Positions 9,353 through 17,443 of a DNA stretch of 64,000 nt are shown one piece after another. The notes beneath the pieces are model-generated. The model was given only the letters and a program-made list of their open reading frames with translations, made no database searches and was not told the DNA's origin. Made by a program: the position numbers and the translations under genes. Numbering within the stretch: position 1 is the stretch's first letter; every line of letters starts with the position of its first letter. The stretch comes from Chloroflexota bacterium (GTDB taxonomy: Bacteria; Chloroflexota; Limnocylindria; Limnocylindrales; CSP1-4): positions 1 through 64,000 of the forward strand of contig VBEC01000079.1 of the NCBI GenBank assembly GCA_005883615.1, in the 5' to 3' direction.

Positions 9353-10087
9353 GTGGAGTTCGATACCTCGATTTTCTTCGAGGCGCTCACGTCACCCGCC
9401 TACCTCGAGGGCGTCCAGATCACGATCGCGTTGACGGTCGTCGCGATGGTGTTCGGATTGATCCTCGGCCTGGTCGTCGCCCTCCTGCGGGGCAGCGCGA
9501 ATCGGGTGTTGCGCGGGATAGCCTGGACGTACATCTGGATCTTCCGAGCACTGCCCTCCCTCCTCCTGCTGTTCCTCGTCTGGGACGGGCTTCCGCAGCT
9601 CGTCCCCGCGTTGAAGGGGGACTGGTTCTCGGCCTTCATCGCGGCCTCCGTCGCCCTGTCCATCAACGAGGGCGCCTACGCCGCCGAGATCATCCGCGGC
9701 GGGTTGCTATCGGTGGACGAGGGGCAGCGGCTGGCGGCGCGTGCGCTCGGGCTGTCGCCGACCAAGGTCTTCAGCAAGGTCATCGCGCCTCAGATGATTC
9801 GGGTGACGATCCCGCCCCTCTCGAACGACTTCGTCTCGATGCTCAAGCTCACCAGCCTGGCCAGCGTGATCTCGCTGCAGGAGTTGCTGGCTCGCAGTCA
9901 TTCGGCGGTTTCGACGACGTTCAAGTTCGCGGAATACTACGCCGCCGCGGCCGTCTACTACCTGGTCCTGGTTAGCGTCTTCATGGTCGTCCAGGCCCAG
10001 ATCGAGCGGCGGTTCGTCTGGATGTCACAAGGCTCCTCCGGGCTGTCGAGGGTCCAGCGTGTCCGCCAGTTCGCCACGATCAGATGA
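9353..10087 (+). CDS. ABC transporter permease, HisM/GlnP type
   Basis: A 244-residue inner-membrane permease of the polar amino acid family, with about five helices and the EAA loop that contacts the ATPase ([14 protein letters not shown] followed by AARALGLSP). GTG start with AAGGCGAGG upstream. Its stop overlaps the ATG of the ATPase gene (ATGA at 10084-10087), so the two are translationally coupled. A single permease gene implies a homodimer in the membrane. Confidence 0.92.
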   Translation: MEFDTSIFFEALTSPAYLEGVQITIALTVVAMVFGLILGLVVALLRGSANRVLRGIAWTYIWIFRALPSLLLLFLVWDGLPQLVPALKGDWFSAFIAASVALSINEGAYAAEIIRGGLLSVDEGQRLAARALGLSPTKVFSKVIAPQMIRVTIPPLSNDFVSMLKLTSLASVISLQELLARSHSAVSTTFKFAEYYAAAAVYYLVLVSVFMVVQAQIERRFVWMSQGSSGLSRVQRVRQFATIR

Positions 10088-10929
10088 CGCAGCAACCACC
10101 CGTCGGCCACCTGCTCGACGAGGCGCTCCTTGGGGAACCTGTGGCCTCGACGGCGGGAGGCGCCGACGAATTCGTGCTGGAGGCGGTGGGGCTGCACAAG
10201 CGGTATGGCCACAACGAGGTGCTGCGCGGCGTGACGTTTGGTGTCCAGCGCGGGGACGTGAAGGCCGTCCTCGGGCCTTCCGGGTCGGGCAAGAGCACGA
10301 TGCTGCGCTGCCTTGCCCTGCTGGAGCCGGTCGAGTCAGGCGAGGTCCGCCTCGAGGGCCGGCGGATCGGGGTGCGCGAAGCTCGCGACGGCCGGCTCGT
10401 GTCGCTTCCCGAGCGCGTCCTGGCGCGAGAGCGGCGGGAGATCGGCATGGTGTTCCAGCGTTTCAACCTGTTCCCGCACCTGACCGCGCTGGGTAACGTG
10501 ATGATTGGGCTGACCGAGGTGCGCGATCGGGACAGGAAGGAAGCCCGCACCATTGCCCAGAGCATGCTCGCCCGAGTTGGCCTCGCGGAGCGCGAGCGGT
10601 TCTTTCCGAGCGAGCTGTCGGGCGGTCAACAGCAGCGCGTCGCGATTGCCCGGGCGCTGGTGATGAACCCCAAGGTCATGCTGTTCGACGAGCCCACCTC
10701 GGCGCTCGATCCCGAGCTCGTGGGCGAGGTGCTCGCGGTCATGGAGGAACTCGCGCGCGAGGGCATGACGATGGTGGTCGTCACCCACGAGGTCGGCTTC
10801 GCGAAGCGGGTCGCGGACCGCGTGATCATGATGGACGCCGGCTCGATCATCGAGGATGCCCCGCCGGACGAATTCTTCGGCAACCCGCGCCAGGAGCGGA
10901 CGCGCAAGTTCCTCGAAGCGGTTGACTAG
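10084..10929 (+). CDS. ABC transporter ATP-binding protein, polar amino acid type
   Basis: A 281-residue ATPase subunit: Walker [11 protein letters not shown] loop in [11 protein letters not shown], signature LSGGQQQR, Walker [15 protein letters not shown] and H-loop VVTHEVGF. All catalytic elements are intact. It closes the three-gene importer operon and starts inside the permease stop. An insertion of about 15 residues between Walker A and the Q loop (around [17 protein letters not shown]) is longer than in the shortest members of the family. A hairpin at 10949-10965 follows the stop. Confidence 0.93.
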   Translation: MTQQPPVGHLLDEALLGEPVASTAGGADEFVLEAVGLHKRYGHNEVLRGVTFGVQRGDVKAVLGPSGSGKSTMLRCLALLEPVESGEVRLEGRRIGVREARDGRLVSLPERVLARERREIGMVFQRFNLFPHLTALGNVMIGLTEVRDRDRKEARTIAQSMLARVGLAERERFFPSELSGGQQQRVAIARALVMNPKVMLFDEPTSALDPELVGEVLAVMEELAREGMTMVVVTHEVGFAKRVADRVIMMDAGSIIEDAPPDEFFGNPRQERTRKFLEAVD

Positions 10930-10948
10930 CCGGTGGCAAGGGGAGAAT

Positions 10949-10965
10949 CCGGCCGGGACGGCCGG
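10949..10965. terminator. Hairpin between convergent genes
   Basis: A perfect 6-bp inverted repeat, CCGGCC with a GGGAC loop and GGCCGG, sits between the ATPase stop (10929) and the convergent IclR stop (10966). No T-run follows, so intrinsic termination is only possible; the position suits a bidirectional transcription barrier. Confidence 0.4.
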
Positions 10966-11778
10966 TCAGCGCGGGGAGAGCTGGCCTTCGATCTCACCGG
11001 CCGCAACGAGGAGCGCGCTGGACATGGCCTGCGAGTGCTCCTTCGTAAACCACGGCGTGAGTGCGACGACGCTGACGGCGGCGATCGCACCGCCCGAAGG
11101 GTCGTGGACCGGCACGCCCATCGCGGCCAGGCCGACCTGCACGTCGTCCGGAGCATACGCAACCCCAGAGCTGCGGATCTCCGCCAGTCGCGTGCGAATG
11201 CCCGCGGCGTCGGTCGTCGTCCGGGGCGTCATCCGCTGGCGGGCTTGCCGGAGCACCCGCTCTACCTCGCTTTGGGGCATGGCCGACAGCAGGACGAGGG
11301 GTCCCGCCCCAAGGTGGAGCGGCAAGGTCTCCCCGACCTGATATGTCGTCGCCATGATCGGTCCGCGATCGATTCGCACCAGGCACAACGCCCGATCGGC
11401 GTCCCGCACGGACAGGTACGCGGACACCGCGAATCGCTCGGCGAGCCGGGTGAGGGGCAGTTCCGCGACCCGTCCGAGCACCGCCCGAACTTCGACCGCG
11501 CTGCCCAGCCGGAAGAGGTGGATACCGAGGCGGTACGCGCCGCTCTCCGCTCGATCCACGAGCTGGTGGCGCTCCAGCGTTGCGAGCAGGCGGTGGACGG
11601 TGGAGCGGCTCATCGCGAGGCGGCGCGCCAGCTCTGTCAGAGTGAGCTCGCCGTCACCTTCGAGGAACGCGTCCAGGGCTGCCACGGCCTTTCCGATGAC
11701 CCGCACGTAGGGACCCTCGGCATCGTTCTGGGCAGGAGCAAAACTCGTCGGAATCGGACGAGTCGTTGGGACGGCCAC
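10966..11778 (-). CDS. IclR-family transcriptional regulator
   Basis: A 270-residue regulator with an N-terminal winged helix (LTLTELARRLAMSRSTVHRLLATLERHQLV, about residues 45-75) and a GAF-like effector domain in the C-terminal two thirds (AYLSVRDADRALCLVRID, MGVPVHDPSGG). The family controls catabolic genes in response to small carboxylates or aromatics. The GTG start at 11778 is preceded at 12 bp by the second copy of the 31-bp element, so it may regulate itself and the divergent amidohydrolase, and through copy 1 the arginase and transporter. It converges on the transporter operon. Confidence 0.9.
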   Translation of the reverse strand: MAVPTTRPIPTSFAPAQNDAEGPYVRVIGKAVAALDAFLEGDGELTLTELARRLAMSRSTVHRLLATLERHQLVDRAESGAYRLGIHLFRLGSAVEVRAVLGRVAELPLTRLAERFAVSAYLSVRDADRALCLVRIDRGPIMATTYQVGETLPLHLGAGPLVLLSAMPQSEVERVLRQARQRMTPRTTTDAAGIRTRLAEIRSSGVAYAPDDVQVGLAAMGVPVHDPSGGAIAAVSVVALTPWFTKEHSQAMSSALLVAAGEIEGQLSPR

Positions 11779-11790
11779 CTCGGCCGGAGT

Positions 11791-11821
11791 CTACATCATG
11801 GCACCTGCTTCCATGATGTGG
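11791..11821. promoter_or_regulatory. Candidate IclR-family operator, copy 2
   Basis: A 31-bp near-palindrome with half sites TACATCATGG and CCATGATGTGG around a GCACCTGCTT-type centre. It lies in the 83-bp divergent region between the IclR gene and the amidohydrolase gene and matches copy 1 at 25 of 31 positions. The better symmetry makes this the likely higher-affinity site. Confidence 0.62.
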
Positions 11822-11861
11822 AAACGATTCGCCGCGGCGGCTCCAGCTTGGAGAGTGAGAC

Positions 11862-13484
11862 ATGGCGCTCGCTCTGATCATCACCGGGGGGCCGATCCTG
11901 ACCATGGCCTCTACCGGAGCGGAGCGTGCCGAGGCGCTGGCTCTCGAGGGAGAGCGCATCCTCCACGCGGGTACCCTCGGGGACTGCCGGACGCTCGCCG
12001 GCCGGGACCGCGAGGAGCGGGACCTGGGCGGTCGGACGTTGATGCCCGCATTCGTCGACGCGCACGCCCATCCGCTGATGCTCGGCCAGACAGAGTCATG
12101 GGTCAATGTCGCGCCAACCGTGGTCGGCTCGATCGACGCCATGGTGAACCTGCTCGCGGAGGAAGCAGCAAGACTTCCGGCGGGAGCCCCTCTGCGCGCG
12201 TACGGCTACGACTTTCGGCGTCTCGTGGAGCGGCGCCACCCGACCGCCGCCGATCTCGATCGCGTCGCCACGGACCGCGAGCTGTACGTGATGAACGCGA
12301 GCGGCCACGGGGGTGCCCTGAATTCGTTCGGACTCCGTGCACATGGGATCACTGCCCGGACAGCGGACGTCGAAGGCGGAGAGATCGGCCGCTCGGAGGA
12401 CGGCAGTCCGAACGGCCTGCTGTGGGACGCCGCCTGCGACCTCCTGACCGGTCCGGGCGGGGTCAAGATCCGCAACCACGGCCCGAATATCCACCTGCCG
12501 GACTCGCCCGCGGAGCTGGGGAAGGACCTCCAGCGCGCGTTCGAGCTGTTCCTGCGTGCGGGGATCACCACCGTGCTCGATGCCCAGGTCAGTCGCCGGG
12601 AGGCGGGGGCCTATTTTGCGGCACGCGACCGGGTCGAGCTCGCGCTACGGATCGAGATGCTCATCATCTCTGCGCTCCTCGACGAAGTCCTTGCACTGGG
12701 GATCGGTGGCCGGGTGGGCGACGACCAACTGGCGATCGCCGGAATCAAGCTGTACGCCGACGGGGCCCTGGGCGGCGCGACGGCCTACTTCCCGGATGGC
12801 TATCCGGGCGATCCTCACAACCACGGAGTTCTCTATCACGAGCCGGCGGAGTTCAGCGAGATCCTCGGCCGAGCTCACCGGGCAGGGCTCCAAACGGGCA
12901 CGCATGCTCAATCGCCGACGGCGATCGGGCTCGTGCTGGACGCCGTAGAGGCCGCGCAGGCCGAAAACCCCCGGTCCGACATGCGCCACGCCATCGAGCA
13001 CTCCGGACTGGCAACCGACGACCAGATCGCACGGATGAAGCGCGCCGGCGTTGTGCCCGTTTCACAGCCGCAGCACCACCTTTATTACGGGGACGGCTAC
13101 GTCCGCGCGGTGGGCGAGCTAGGCCAGCGGTTCAATCCGATCGGGCTCTACGCGCGCGCGGGCGTTCCGGTCGTTATCTCCTCAGATGCCCCCGTCGCGC
13201 CACCTCGACCGATGGAGGCTGTGCAGGCTGCGGTCGAGCATCGGGCGGTCGCCGGAACGATCCTGGGTGGCCCCGAGCTCGGTGTCGACGTGATGACGGC
13301 CCTCCGTGGCTATACGATCGGGGGTGCCTACGCTATGCACCGCGAAGGCTCGGTCGGGTCGCTGGAAGCCGGCAAGCTCGCCGATCTGGTGGTCCTGTCG
13401 AGCGACCCGACCGCGGCCCCCACGGAAGCGATCGCGAGCATCGAAGTGGAGGAGACCTGGCTGGGCGGGCAACGCGCAGTGTGA
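11862..13484 (+). CDS. Amidohydrolase-family metal-dependent hydrolase, YtcJ-like
   Basis: A 540-residue TIM-barrel hydrolase of the amidohydrolase superfamily. Metal ligands are visible as VDAHAHP (HxH, about residue 67), later His residues in THAQS and AIEHSG, and the Asp of ISSDAPVAPPRP. The C-terminal end GSLEAGKLADLVVLSSDP is the typical return to the small beta domain. YtcJ-type enzymes act on amide or carbamate-like substrates, but exact reactions are mostly unknown. The ATG at 11862 has GGAG nine bases upstream. It is divergent from the IclR gene with the shared operator between them. Confidence 0.88.
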   Translation: MALALIITGGPILTMASTGAERAEALALEGERILHAGTLGDCRTLAGRDREERDLGGRTLMPAFVDAHAHPLMLGQTESWVNVAPTVVGSIDAMVNLLAEEAARLPAGAPLRAYGYDFRRLVERRHPTAADLDRVATDRELYVMNASGHGGALNSFGLRAHGITARTADVEGGEIGRSEDGSPNGLLWDAACDLLTGPGGVKIRNHGPNIHLPDSPAELGKDLQRAFELFLRAGITTVLDAQVSRREAGAYFAARDRVELALRIEMLIISALLDEVLALGIGGRVGDDQLAIAGIKLYADGALGGATAYFPDGYPGDPHNHGVLYHEPAEFSEILGRAHRAGLQTGTHAQSPTAIGLVLDAVEAAQAENPRSDMRHAIEHSGLATDDQIARMKRAGVVPVSQPQHHLYYGDGYVRAVGELGQRFNPIGLYARAGVPVVISSDAPVAPPRPMEAVQAAVEHRAVAGTILGGPELGVDVMTALRGYTIGGAYAMHREGSVGSLEAGKLADLVVLSSDPTAAPTEAIASIEVEETWLGGQRAV

Positions 13485-13515
13485 CGGGTGGCGGGCGGCC
13501 CTCGCCAAACGACCG

Positions 13516-14175
13516 CTAGCTGTACGCGCCCCGGCCGCGTGCGCGTATTACCAGCCACAGTCCCAGCAGCACGAGGACGATCGGCCAGACGACGCGGCCG
13601 AGATCCGGGAAGCCGACGATCTGCTGCGCCCCGATCCTCGCGGCTCCCACGACCGCAATGATCGCGCCGAACCACAGCTGCCAGCCCCACCCGCCGCCGC
13701 TCGAAGCCCGGACCGTCGCGATCAGGGCGAACCCGACACCCAGGAAGAGCGTTCCCCAACCCGGTCCCTCGACGACGCCACTGTCGGTCAGAACGTTGGA
13801 CAGCCCGAGGGCGGTGAGGATGACGCCGGCGTAGAGCGAGCCCGGGCCGCGGTCCACGGCCCACGAGATCAGGAATGCGAGGCCGAGGGCCAGCAGGAAC
13901 GCGGAGCCTGCGATGTGGATGCTCGGCTGGAGTTGTTCGAGCAGCAGCCCGGCCCCCAGCAGAACGAAGAAGACTCCGATCCACGGAACGCCCCGGCGCC
14001 GCCCTGGTTCGGGCGACGACCAGCCCCACGTCCAGATGTCGCGGCCCCACTCGCCTCGGCCCGAGTCACGACGCCAGTCGTTCGCGGATGCGCCGCTCCG
14101 TATCGGCCGCCCTTGCTCGTCGACGACCTCGGGCTCGCTCGGATCTCGCGGATCGGTTGGTGAAGGGCCGCTCAT
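13516..14175 (-). CDS. Uncharacterised multi-pass membrane protein
   Basis: A 219-residue protein with a charged, Trp-rich cytoplasmic N-terminus (to about residue 62) followed by about six hydrophobic segments in pairs (VPWIGVFFVLLGAGLLLEQ, FLLALGLAFLISWAV, GWQLWFGAIIAVVGA, VVWPIVLVLLGLWLVI). It looks like the LiaF/DUF5668-type membrane domain with repeated LLLG segments, but I cannot assign a function. It starts 4 nt after the MMPL stop and is probably cotranscribed with that exporter. Confidence 0.6.
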   Translation of the reverse strand: MSGPSPTDPRDPSEPEVVDEQGRPIRSGASANDWRRDSGRGEWGRDIWTWGWSSPEPGRRRGVPWIGVFFVLLGAGLLLEQLQPSIHIAGSAFLLALGLAFLISWAVDRGPGSLYAGVILTALGLSNVLTDSGVVEGPGWGTLFLGVGFALIATVRASSGGGWGWQLWFGAIIAVVGAARIGAQQIVGFPDLGRVVWPIVLVLLGLWLVIRARGRGAYS

Positions 14176-14179
14176 CGCG

Positions 14180-16543
14180 TCAGCCTACAGCGTGCCCCGC
14201 CTCTGCGGCAGGAGGGGCGCCGCCGGTCTCGATGGATGGTTCGTCCTCGACGTGGCTGAACCCGAGCCGGTCGGCGAGGCGACCCAGCGGGCCCGGCGCC
14301 CACCAGTTCCAGCGGCCCAGCAGTCGCATGGTCGCCGGCACGAGCAGGATCCGGATGATCGTCGCGTCGATGAATACGGCGATGGCCATCCCGACGCCAA
14401 TGCTCTTGATCGTGATCGATTCTGCCAGCGCGAATGCCGAGAAGACCGTGACCATGATCAAGGCCGCGCCGGTGATGACCCCAGCCGTCTTGGCCAGGCC
14501 CTCGGCGACCGAGGCGCGGTTGTCGCCACTCCGGCGATAGGCCTCCTGGATGCGCGAGAGCAGGAGCACCTCGTAATCCATGGACAGCCCGAACAGCACA
14601 CTGAACATGATGATCGGGTTGCCGGCGATGGTGAATCCCGGGGACTGGAACTGGAGGATGTTCCCGAGGTTGCCGTCCTGGAAGATCCAGACCAGTGCGC
14701 CGAAGCTGGCGGTGATCGAGAGCAGCGTCATGATCACGGCCTTGACTGGAATCGCAAGCGACCCGAAGAGCAGGAAGAGGATCAGCGCGCTGGCCAGCAG
14801 CGTGACGCCGACCGCCCATGGGATGCTGGCCGCCTGGGACACATTGAAGTCGTAGCCGGTTGCCGCGAAGCCGCCCACTTGCGCGGTGATTCCGGTGCCG
14901 GGTTGGATCGCGCGAATCGGCGGGATGATCGACGTGCCGTCGGGCGAGACGGGCTGGAGGGGACTGACCGCGTCCAGCCTGACGGTCTGCCCGCGAATGT
15001 AGGTCGCACTGAGCGCGTCGAGCGCCGACGAGATCTGGGCCGGCCGCTGGTCTTTTGGCAGGGCGTACAGCTGTGCAACCTGTTCGGGCTTGAGAGCCAC
15101 CCCCGACGTCGGGTCGACCAGGCTGAAGGGCCCCTCGACCCGGTCGATGCCGGGCACCCTTGCGATGGCATCGGCGTAGGCCGTGAGCGCCTGGATATTG
15201 GCCGGATCCGTGGGCGATCCGCTGACGTCGGCCAGGATCGTGACGGGCGAGGTCTCACCGGGGCGGAACTCGTCCTGGAGGGCGACTGCCGCCTCCCGGC
15301 TCTCGAGACCCGGTGGCAGGACGGAAGCGTCGGGAATGCCTTGCTTCAGGTGCAGGAACGGGGTGCCGGCAGCGAGCAGTATGGCTAGCACGGGGATCAG
15401 CACCAGCAGCGGCCGCGCCATGACGAGATGCGCTACGCGCTCCCAACGTGAGCGGCGGACTCGCTCCGATACCGCCCTCGAGCGCAGGCCGAGCCGGGCC
15501 CGCAGGCGATCGAAGAGGTCGACCAGGTTCAGGGCGTTCACCCGAGGCCCGAGCATGCCCAGCATGGCAGGCAGGAACGTGAGCGCATAGAACACCGATG
15601 CGCCGACCACCAGCGCTCCGCCGATCCCGAAGGAACGGAGCGCGGGCGCCTCGAACAGGAGCAGGCCCGACAGGCCGATCGCGACCGCAGCGCCTGAGAA
15701 AGCGACCGCCTTGCCGCTCGTGGCGACGGTCACCTCCACTGCCTCGGCGACCGTCCGTCCGCGCCGGAGCTCCTCGCGGAAGCGGCTGACCATGAAGAGC
15801 GAATAGTCGATGGCGAGTGCCAGGCCAAGCATCGTCGACACGTTCTGGACGTAGATAGACAGCTGGACCTGCTGGGCGACCAGCCAGACCATGGCCAGGG
15901 TGGTCGGGATGGCGAGACCCGCGACGAGCAGAGGCATCCCCGCAGCGACAACGGATGCGAACACGAGGATGAGGATCAGACCCGCGATCGGGAGGGATAC
16001 GGTCTCCGCCTGGATGAGCTCCTTCTCGGCCTGGTGGACCGAATCCTTGGTGATCGGCCCGTAACCCGCGAGCTTGAGGTCGAATCCGGCGGGTGTGGCG
16101 ATCCTGGAGCGCAGGTCGTCCAGGAACGCGACCGAGTCCTCGTCCTTGGCGTACAGCTGGATCACGACGTATGCGGCCTGGCCGTTCGTGCTGATGAACC
16201 GCTGATCGTGCGTTTCCGAGTAGCCCACGATGCCGGCCACCCGGCTGTCTGTGCGGAGGGCGGTAAGCGCGGTGCCCAGCTGGCTCTGGAAGGCATCGGA
16301 GGCGGCGTTCGAGCCCGGCGGGCCGTGGAAAACGGCGATGAGCGTCCCGTGGCCGGCCCCGAATTCCGTCGCCAGGCGATCGTTGACGGTGGTGGATTCG
16401 GACGTCGGGTCGAGCCAGCCGCCCGCGCTCAGCACCGATGCGGCCTTGCCAGCAACGCTCGAGGCGAGTAGCGCGACCGCGATCGCGACGAGCGCGACGG
16501 GCTTGCGGAAGCGGTAGACGAAGGCACCCCAGCGGCTGAACAT
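14180..16543 (-). CDS. MMPL/RND-family membrane transporter
   Basis: A 787-residue protein with the MmpL/HpnN layout: one N-terminal helix, a large extracytoplasmic domain, five helices, then a second helix, domain and helix block. Landmarks are the first-domain sequence DYSLFMVSRFREEL and the second-half DYEVLLLSRIQEAY, the Asp-Tyr pairs used for proton coupling in this family. Such proteins export lipids, hydrophobic compounds or drugs. ATG with AAGGA upstream. It has a near-consensus promoter with a palindrome in the spacer and is divergent from a TetR regulator, so it is very likely repressed by that protein and induced by a ligand. Confidence 0.92.
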   Translation of the reverse strand: MFSRWGAFVYRFRKPVALVAIAVALLASSVAGKAASVLSAGGWLDPTSESTTVNDRLATEFGAGHGTLIAVFHGPPGSNAASDAFQSQLGTALTALRTDSRVAGIVGYSETHDQRFISTNGQAAYVVIQLYAKDEDSVAFLDDLRSRIATPAGFDLKLAGYGPITKDSVHQAEKELIQAETVSLPIAGLILILVFASVVAAGMPLLVAGLAIPTTLAMVWLVAQQVQLSIYVQNVSTMLGLALAIDYSLFMVSRFREELRRGRTVAEAVEVTVATSGKAVAFSGAAVAIGLSGLLLFEAPALRSFGIGGALVVGASVFYALTFLPAMLGMLGPRVNALNLVDLFDRLRARLGLRSRAVSERVRRSRWERVAHLVMARPLLVLIPVLAILLAAGTPFLHLKQGIPDASVLPPGLESREAAVALQDEFRPGETSPVTILADVSGSPTDPANIQALTAYADAIARVPGIDRVEGPFSLVDPTSGVALKPEQVAQLYALPKDQRPAQISSALDALSATYIRGQTVRLDAVSPLQPVSPDGTSIIPPIRAIQPGTGITAQVGGFAATGYDFNVSQAASIPWAVGVTLLASALILFLLFGSLAIPVKAVIMTLLSITASFGALVWIFQDGNLGNILQFQSPGFTIAGNPIIMFSVLFGLSMDYEVLLLSRIQEAYRRSGDNRASVAEGLAKTAGVITGAALIMVTVFSAFALAESITIKSIGVGMAIAVFIDATIIRILLVPATMRLLGRWNWWAPGPLGRLADRLGFSHVEDEPSIETGGAPPAAEAGHAVG

Positions 16544-16599
16544 CGTGCATCCTTCCTGGAACTCGGGCCAGCGGTGGGCAGGCGCGCGAATTCGGGCCG

Positions 16600-16629
16600 A
16601 CGATAGAGAATAATGGTTCTCCTTGTCAA
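16600..16629 (-). promoter_or_regulatory. Promoter of the MMPL exporter gene
   Basis: On the minus strand a consensus -35 TTGACA (16624-16629) is followed by an 18-nt spacer and a -10-like TATCGT (16600-16605). It lies 57 bp upstream of the MMPL start and faces the right way. The spacer is occupied by the inverted repeat at 16606-16621. Confidence 0.65.
16606..16621. promoter_or_regulatory. Candidate TetR-family operator in promoter spacer
   Basis: A perfect 5-6-5 inverted repeat, GAGAA TAATGG TTCTC, exactly fills most of the spacer between the -35 and -10 elements of the MMPL promoter. A bound repressor there would exclude RNA polymerase. The divergent TetR gene at 16735 is the natural candidate for the protein. 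Confidence 0.6.
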
Positions 16630-16734
16630 CCCCTGAATCGGCGCACGACGCTTCTCCCCGGTCGCGGCCCTTGACGCTCCTCCTATACTCCCCCAGAGCG
16701 ACTGTTCGTTTTACGTCGGATCAACGGAGCGCGA

Positions 16735-17439
16735 ATGCCTCGAGTCACCCGCCAGCACGAGCAGCAGGTTCGCGAGCGGATCCTTGGCGCTGCCCTGCGT
16801 GTCTTTGGCGAGCGCGGTTTCCACCACGCGACGATGCAGGACATCGTTCGCGAGAGCGGACTGTCGGTCGGGGCGATTTACACGTATTTCAAGAGCAAGG
16901 ACGAACTGTTCCTGGCGATCTGCGACATCACGGTCGACCAGACCCTGGCCAGCCTGGCGGTCCGATTGCCGGCCGGCTCGTCGATCGCTGACAAGATGGC
17001 CATCGCAATAGGCTTCTTCCTGGACACGGTGGATGCGTTCACGGCCATCGGTGGCGGGCCGTCGTTCCTGGTGCACGCCTGGGCCGAGGCCGAGCAGGAG
17101 CCATCGGTCCGCGAGATGCTCGTCCGCCGGCGCGAGCAGATTGTCACCGTGGGCCGGATCCTGCTCCAGGAGGGCATCGCCCGTGGCGAGCTGCCTGGCT
17201 GGATCGACGTCGACGCGCTCGCGACGGCGTATTCCGCGCTGCTCGACGGTTTGACGCTGGTCGGCCTCGAAGAAGGCGCGGGCTACCGGCGGGCGGAGAC
17301 GGAACGAAGAGCAGTCGCCATTCTCGAGCTGCTACTCGCCGCGGCCAGGACCGAGGCGCCCCCGCGCGTCAGCGTGCCGTCAGACCCCTACGTGCCCGCC
17401 TGGATGGCGCAGCCGACCCCGGACCGAAAAGCGAGCTAG
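16735..17439 (+). CDS. TetR/AcrR-family transcriptional repressor
   Basis: A 234-residue regulator. The N-terminal helix-turn-helix is classical (RILGAALRVFGERGFHHATMQDIV, then GLSVGAIYTYFKSKDELFLAI, residues 15-62); the remainder is the helical ligand domain. ATG with GGAGCG just upstream. It is divergent from the MMPL exporter and followed 4 nt later by the phosphotriesterase-like gene, so regulator and hydrolase are probably one transcript. This layout suggests that exporter and hydrolase respond to the same hydrophobic compound, which is inference. Confidence 0.92.
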   Translation: MPRVTRQHEQQVRERILGAALRVFGERGFHHATMQDIVRESGLSVGAIYTYFKSKDELFLAICDITVDQTLASLAVRLPAGSSIADKMAIAIGFFLDTVDAFTAIGGGPSFLVHAWAEAEQEPSVREMLVRRREQIVTVGRILLQEGIARGELPGWIDVDALATAYSALLDGLTLVGLEEGAGYRRAETERRAVAILELLLAAARTEAPPRVSVPSDPYVPAWMAQPTPDRKAS

Positions 17440-17443
17440 GCGC

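Noticed and set aside
13485-13515. Possible GC hairpin between convergent amidohydrolase and membrane protein genes
   Set aside because: The stem is only four base pairs (GGCG/CGCC), below what I would call a terminator in DNA this GC-rich.
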